From a bacterium (GTDB lineage: Bacteria; Bdellovibrionota_C; UBA2361; SZUA-149), in assembly GCA_003230795.1 (NCBI GenBank), contig QIGM01000492.1, forward strand, positions 1-9,851: a stretch of DNA of 9,851 bases. Direction: 5' to 3'. The position numbers and the translations under genes are program-made. The notes beneath the pieces are model-generated. The model saw only the letters and a list, made by a program, of their open reading frames with translations, was not told where the DNA came from and did not search any database. Below are positions 6,310-9,851 of the stretch, one piece after another. Position 1 is the first letter of the stretch. Each line of letters begins with the position of its first letter.

Positions 6310-6537
6310 ACGCGAGACTAGCAGATGTTTCGTAGTTTCAATTTCGAAGAACTTGCAAAATTGTAAAATATGTGTAATTTAGTAGGCTTTCTGGGGGCTT
6401 TGCTACGAAAATTAGACAAACTAGTATGTCCCTTAAGCCATCTAAAGAGTAGAGACTGAACTTTTGGTATGTCGCTAGTTTTAAAGATGAAACTTAAGAA
6501 GCGCAATAAAACGCTTGAGTCATACGTCGGTACCACT
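6310..6537. promoter_or_regulatory. Divergent promoter region with an 8-bp inverted repeat
   Basis: This AT-rich stretch separates the HD-like/plsC operon (minus) from the DUF3108 gene (plus). TTGCAA at 6353-6358 and TAATTT at 6375-6380, with a 16-bp spacer, form a plausible plus-strand promoter. TTTCGTAG at 6328-6335 and CTACGAAA at 6403-6410 are a perfect inverted repeat bracketing it and could be operator half-sites. No minus-strand promoter is clear. Confidence 0.4.
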
Positions 6538-7404
6538 ATGAAAAGTTGCTCCTCTTTTCTTCTCTCATTCCTCGCGCTGTCGATGCTCGTATTCGACATT
6601 TCTTCTGCGCGTGCGGAATATATTGAGCCTGGAAAAGTGGTAGTTGAGACGTCTGATTACAAGCCAGCGAAGAGAGACTTTGACCGCGGCACATATCATT
6701 ACGAAATTTCATGGCAAGGGCTTCCTGTCGCTAAGGCACAGATAGTGGTGGGCGAAGCTACTCAAGGCAATCGCTTAATGATGAATGTAAAAGCGTCTGC
6801 TAAGACTGGCGACTTTATCGATGTCTTTTATCGACTTCGCTTTAGTAGCGAGAGTTTGTTCGAAGCTGAGTCTTTCCGACCAGTTCGCTTCGAAAGTTAT
6901 CAAAAAGAAAATTCTCGAGAGAAATTGAGAGAGGTCACCTTTGGGCCTGATGGTAGTATCAAGGCCGACTACGTCAAAAATGGCGAACAACGCCCTCCCA
7001 TTTCTTTTAAGAGTGAGAACGCTACATTTGATCCTATCTCTGCAGCTTTTCTCGCACGCAGCCTTCCCTTAAATACAGGCGACTCACATTCCTTTGATGT
7101 GTTTAACGGCAAGCATCGTTATCTCATATCCTTCGAGGTGAAAGGCCTTGAGGTCCTGACGCTAGAAGGTAAGGAATATCGGGCGTATAAAGTAATACCT
7201 TTGGTGCAGAAGCTAACTGATAGCGAAGGTGAGAAGCGTCTGAAGAAAGCAGCGATTTGGATTTCGGCAGACGACTCAAGAGAAGTGCTGAAGCTTGAGA
7301 GTAAGGTCCTAGTCGGAAAAGTGAATGCCAAACTCGTGCGTTTCGAGCCAGAAGCCCCGAAAGACCCTGTCGTGCAGGTCGAAATGGCGAAAGCCGCGTT
7401 CTAG
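6538..7404 (+). CDS. DUF3108 domain-containing exported protein
   Basis: A 288-residue periplasmic or envelope protein of the DUF3108 family, whose biochemical role is unknown. After the signal peptide (1-26; hydrophobic 7-18; cleavage after ARA) the mature chain shows the family's pattern of beta-strands. It opens with GTYHYEISWQGLPVAKAQI at 51-69, the conserved 'Y.isw.G..a..a.i' start. In the middle, FDPISAAFLARSLPLNTGDS at 164-183 matches the 'D..Sa.y..R...l..Gd' block. Near the end come WISADDSREVLKLESKVLVG at 241-260 and KVNAKLVRF. I chose ATG at 6538 rather than the upstream in-frame ATGs at 6469 and 6487, because it puts the signal peptide at the N-terminus; the longer forms prepend about 23 basic residues. 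None of the starts has a strong Shine-Dalgarno. It is a single-gene unit by position. Confidence 0.85.
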   Translation: MKSCSSFLLSFLALSMLVFDISSARAEYIEPGKVVVETSDYKPAKRDFDRGTYHYEISWQGLPVAKAQIVVGEATQGNRLMMNVKASAKTGDFIDVFYRLRFSSESLFEAESFRPVRFESYQKENSREKLREVTFGPDGSIKADYVKNGEQRPPISFKSENATFDPISAAFLARSLPLNTGDSHSFDVFNGKHRYLISFEVKGLEVLTLEGKEYRAYKVIPLVQKLTDSEGEKRLKKAAIWISADDSREVLKLESKVLVGKVNAKLVRFEPEAPKDPVVQVEMAKAAF

Positions 7405-7582
7405 CTTCCAGTATTCTAATCTAAGTAGTTTCGATCCATTTCCTCTACCCTCAGAGAAAATTCCTCGATTTATTTTGGCGTTTGCCGGGCCGCTAAGCGT
7501 GTTCTCAGCCTAGACCCTTAAAATCTCATTGTTTTTTGCTTTCCCCTAATTGCCTCTAAGAGAAGGAAAAATTAAAGCATCC
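7405..7582. other. Intergenic stretch after the DUF3108 gene
   Basis: No gene is seen. The stretch is AT- and T-rich (GTTTTTTG at about 7530-7537) without a strong stem in front of the T run, so there is no clear terminator here. The hairpin at 7583-7624 just downstream may terminate the DUF3108 transcript. A promoter for the small gene at 7731 could also lie in this stretch, but no consensus pair stands out. Confidence 0.35.
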
Positions 7583-7730
7583 AAGCGGCCTCACCGATAC
7601 TCTAAGTATATGGGTGGGCTGCTTTTGATCGATTGTTTTTGTCTGGTTACCCAGAAAGCGCGTTTTTAGGTTTTTCGATCAAAGCAGTCATTTACCGAGC
7701 TCAAGTAAAGCAGCCGACACGGGGAGAAAG
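7583..7730 (+). promoter_or_regulatory. Structured leader with mutually exclusive pairings upstream of a small protein gene
   Basis: One segment, GGCTGCTTT at 7617-7625, can pair in three ways. (1) AAGCGGCC (7583-7590) with GGCTGCTT (7617-7624), extended by CACC (7592-7595) with GGTG (7613-7616) and ATAC with GTAT: a 12-bp outer stem with one bulged T. TTTT follows it, so this is a moderate intrinsic terminator. (2) CTGCTTTTGATCGA (7619-7632) with TCGATCAAAGCAG (7675-7687), 13 bp with one bulge, enclosing the hairpin TCTGG-TTAC-CCAGA (7642-7655). (3) AAAGCAGCC (7707-7715), a perfect 9-bp partner lying just before the Shine-Dalgarno of the gene at 7731. Competing helices of this sort are typical of attenuators, riboswitch expression platforms and translational switches. 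No known riboswitch aptamer is recognised. It could alternatively be simply the terminator of the DUF3108 gene. Confidence 0.5.
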
Positions 7731-7898
7731 ATGGATAGCAAGAAAGTTGATAGTGCTACTCCGGAGTACGTATTAGACGGTCTAGAAGATTTGTCATCAG
7801 ACGTGCTCGACCTAGCAGACCTACTCCTTGCCGTTGCGGTAAGCGCAGGGAAGCTTCCTGACAAACTCTCAGAGAACCCTCAGAGTCAGGTTCACTAA
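7731..7898 (+). CDS. Small acidic protein of 55 aa, unknown function
   Basis: A short frame with a good ribosome site: GGGGAG ends 4 nt before the ATG. The 55 residues are acidic in the first half and have a leucine/aspartate-rich amphipathic helix (DVLDLADLLLAVAVSAGKLP at 24-43), then a polar tail. There is no signal peptide or clear membrane helix. Codon choice resembles its neighbours and the composition is protein-like, unlike shadow frames nearby. It lies alone between the DUF3108 gene and the convergent helicase-nuclease gene, behind the structured leader, which may regulate it. Expression and function are unproven; I recognise no family. Confidence 0.65.
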   Translation: MDSKKVDSATPEYVLDGLEDLSSDVLDLADLLLAVAVSAGKLPDKLSENPQSQVH

Positions 7899-8039
7899 AC
7901 TTCCACTACCAGAATCATCCTCGACCTAAGCCGTAGACTTCGCCTACTGTGCATGCGGCTTGTTACATAACTAGCACTTTAAAATTCCCGTTTTTGGGTT
8001 CAGCAGTGGTAATCGCTTCAGCAGCATAGTTGCTATGGG
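7899..8039. terminator. Convergent intergenic region with weak terminator candidates
   Basis: AAGCCG (7928-7933) pairs with CGGCTT (7956-7961) around an internally paired loop, but only a poor T tract follows on the plus side. On the minus side, CCC-AAAAAC-GGG followed by AATTTTA (around 7985-7998) could end the helicase-nuclease transcript. The perfect CATAG-TTG-CTATG hairpin at about 8025-8037 sits right after that gene's stop but has no T tract. None is strong. Confidence 0.3.
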
Positions 8040-9851
8040 TTAGATTTCTACCGCGGTGCCACTTCTCACAAAAAGAAGTTCTGCACGAATACTGTTTCTT
8101 GGCACATCGAAAAGTCGCGTGACTGCATCACAGTACATCTCTATCTGAGACTTATAGTCCTCTGCTTTCAACGAGAGGGATGCTTCTGACACCTCTTGTA
8201 GGTGGTCAGTCTTAAAATCCATCAGGTGTGCAGTAGTAACTTTGGCGTCTTTTATTGTGAGCACGAGGCGATCAATTTTCCCCTTCACGATTGCGTTGTC
8301 TTGGCGAAAGGCAAACGGGAGCTCTCGAAAAAGCAAGATCTCATCATGATCTGATTTGGTATACGCCTCACGCGAGAGGGCGTTGCGGATATCTTTGGCA
8401 TCAAGAGCGCTAACAAAAAGTTGGCTAAGTGTGGAAATCTCTTCTTCCAGAGTTCCAGCCTCAATTAAACAGGAGCGCATCTCCTCCTGTGAAAGGCTGA
8501 AATCTTCAATCCATTCTACTTGTTCGAAGAGTTTGTGTACGGCTGAGCCTCGTCTCATTGCCGCAGCGTTTTTCGGAGATGGTAGCGCTTCGAGTTCAGT
8601 TGAATGATCGGCTTGACTTACTGATGGTGAAACTCGGGAGAGGGAACGCCTTCGATGCTTCGGTCTAGGGCTTAGAGGTACACTCCGGCGTTCTAACTCT
8701 TTGGTCGCTAATGGTTGAGAGGTATCTGGCGCAGACCAATCAAACTTTCCTCGCTCAAATATAGTCGACCCCTCGCAACTTGAGAATTCGGGCACGAGTG
8801 CGGAAAGTAAGACTCCCGCGAAAGTATCTTTTGCTCCGGCAGTTTCCTTGCTCGGGATGCTGAGGTAAAGGCCGTGTCTTGCTCGAGTGAGCGCAACATA
8901 GAGTAGGCTGAGAGATTCAGTGACCTTTTTTGATCTGTCTTTACGATGAATGCTTGCCAGTTGCGGATCAAGGCCTCGTACTAGCTCATTGGGATAGGAG
9001 GTCACTTTGCTTGGAGGCGCTAAGGGATGCTCTCGCTCAGCGATAAAGTCGTCTGTGCTACTGCCAGCCAATTTTTGGTTAAGTTCCGGCAATACGACTG
9101 AGTCAAATTCTAGTCCCTTCGACTTATGTATCGTCATTACTGTAACGGAGCTGCTTATTGGGTCTTCAACTTTAGTTTGCTCGACAAAACGAATGAAATC
9201 CCGAGAACGAAGATTTGCTCGCGGCTGATACGCATAGGCTAACTCAGAGAGTTGAAGCACTGTTCTGTAGTCTCGCTCGCTGAGTTGTTCCTTTACGGCG
9301 AGAAGCCATCGGAAAATGCTCTTACCGTATCCTTCACTTTGAAGAGTCGTGCGTAATTCAAGGCTAAGCGCATGTGTCTGCGTTGCATCCATCGGCCACT
9401 GCACATCAAAGACATCCGCGAATGCTGAGTGGGCGATTCTAAACTGAGCTAAGCGATCGCCGGGATGGTCGGCTAATTGAATGATTGCGAGGAAAAGAGA
9501 AACAATCGGCGAATCGCTAAGTGGTGTGCCACCTTCCTGGCTTGCATTGATGCCGCGTCGACGGAGTGCTTGAATAAAGGGAAGCACGAGTTTGTTTCTA
9601 CGAACGAGAACACCAATTGATTGAGTGGAATTATGCTTCTTCAGTTCGCCAATGACGTTGGCAACATCTTCGGCGGCGACCTCTTCATCGCTCTCTGCGT
9701 CCTCGCGATTTCTTTGTACGCGCAGTTGTACATGTCCTTCGTAAGATTTTTGCTCAGTGCTGTGAGTGGAGAAACCAAGCAACCAGGTTTCTGCGGCGTC
9801 TTTGAAATCTGTGAGTGCGGTATTGTTCGCCAAGCTTGAAAAGACCGTGTT
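8040..9851 (-). CDS. AddA/RecB-type UvrD-family helicase-nuclease (partial, N-terminus beyond right edge)
   Basis: The C-terminal 603 residues of an ATP-dependent double-strand-break resection enzyme: a superfamily 1A helicase fused to a RecB/Cas4-type PD-(D/E)XK nuclease. Counting from the window edge, the helicase part shows GVLVRRNK at 80-87 with GGTPLSDSP at 107-115 (motif IV region), VTVMTIHKSKGLEF at 236-249 (motif V) and LLYVALTRARHGLYL at 316-330 (motif VI). After a basic serine-rich linker (about 385-410) comes the nuclease: RGSAVHKLFE at 434-443, KGKIDRLVL at 523-531 (metal Asp), MDFKTDH at 544-550 (catalytic D-x-K) and YKSQIEMYCDAV at 566-577. All expected active-site residues are present. 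The frame stays open to base 9851, so the TTG near 9833 is not the true start; the ATPase motifs I-III should lie outside. Full proteins of this type run about 1000-1250 residues, usually beside an AddB-like partner. AddA and RecB cannot be separated from this half. Confidence 0.93.
   Translation of the reverse strand, partial: NTVFSSLANNTALTDFKDAAETWLLGFSTHSTEQKSYEGHVQLRVQRNREDAESDEEVAAEDVANVIGELKKHNSTQSIGVLVRRNKLVLPFIQALRRRGINASQEGGTPLSDSPIVSLFLAIIQLADHPGDRLAQFRIAHSAFADVFDVQWPMDATQTHALSLELRTTLQSEGYGKSIFRWLLAVKEQLSERDYRTVLQLSELAYAYQPRANLRSRDFIRFVEQTKVEDPISSSVTVMTIHKSKGLEFDSVVLPELNQKLAGSSTDDFIAEREHPLAPPSKVTSYPNELVRGLDPQLASIHRKDRSKKVTESLSLLYVALTRARHGLYLSIPSKETAGAKDTFAGVLLSALVPEFSSCEGSTIFERGKFDWSAPDTSQPLATKELERRSVPLSPRPKHRRRSLSRVSPSVSQADHSTELEALPSPKNAAAMRRGSAVHKLFEQVEWIEDFSLSQEEMRSCLIEAGTLEEEISTLSQLFVSALDAKDIRNALSREAYTKSDHDEILLFRELPFAFRQDNAIVKGKIDRLVLTIKDAKVTTAHLMDFKTDHLQEVSEASLSLKAEDYKSQIEMYCDAVTRLFDVPRNSIRAELLFVRSGTAVEI

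Noticed and set aside
9831..9833. TTG as the true start of the helicase-nuclease
   Set aside because: The frame stays open upstream to the window edge and the visible part begins in the middle of the helicase, so the real start lies outside.

Overview
The window reads as chromosomal DNA from a Gram-negative (diderm) bacterium. The evidence is two secreted or envelope proteins with signal peptides, one PEP-CTERM sorting signal, a DUF3108-type periplasmic protein, a PlsC acyltransferase and an AddA/RecB-like helicase-nuclease. By eye GC is in the middle-to-high 40s percent. Shine-Dalgarno sequences are strong at some genes and nearly absent at others, and at least one gene seems to start at TTG. 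A proteobacterial or 'deltaproteobacterial-grade' host fits, but nothing here fixes the phylum. There is no integrase, transposase, CRISPR array, tRNA or rRNA.

Layout. 1-804 (minus): the N-terminal 268 residues of a Na+/phosphate cotransporter, cut by the left edge. 805-2444: about 1.6 kb with no convincing protein gene. Its second half, about 1360-2035, is packed with perfect or near-perfect RNA hairpins, contains an apparent three-way junction, and ends in a strong intrinsic terminator. I call it a large structured non-coding RNA of no family I recognise. 2445-3824 (plus): a secreted 459-residue protein of unknown function. 4134-4847 (plus): a PEP-CTERM protein followed by a textbook terminator. 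4923-6309 (minus): a two-gene operon, first a helical protein that may be a degenerate HD-domain relative, then a PlsC-type acyltransferase. 6538-7404 (plus): a DUF3108 envelope protein, divergent from that operon. 7405-8039: a gene-poor stretch holding a structured leader with mutually exclusive pairings and a 55-residue acidic protein with a good Shine-Dalgarno. 8040-9851 (minus): the C-terminal 603 residues of an AddA/RecB-type helicase-nuclease, cut by the right edge.

Most of the recognisable genes concern the cell envelope: phosphate uptake, phospholipid synthesis, a periplasmic DUF3108 protein and two exported proteins. They do not form one operon, and the only clear operon is the HD-like gene plus plsC. 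The most notable material is non-coding: the ~675-nt structured RNA at 1360-2035, and the switch-like leader at 7583-7730 upstream of the small protein.
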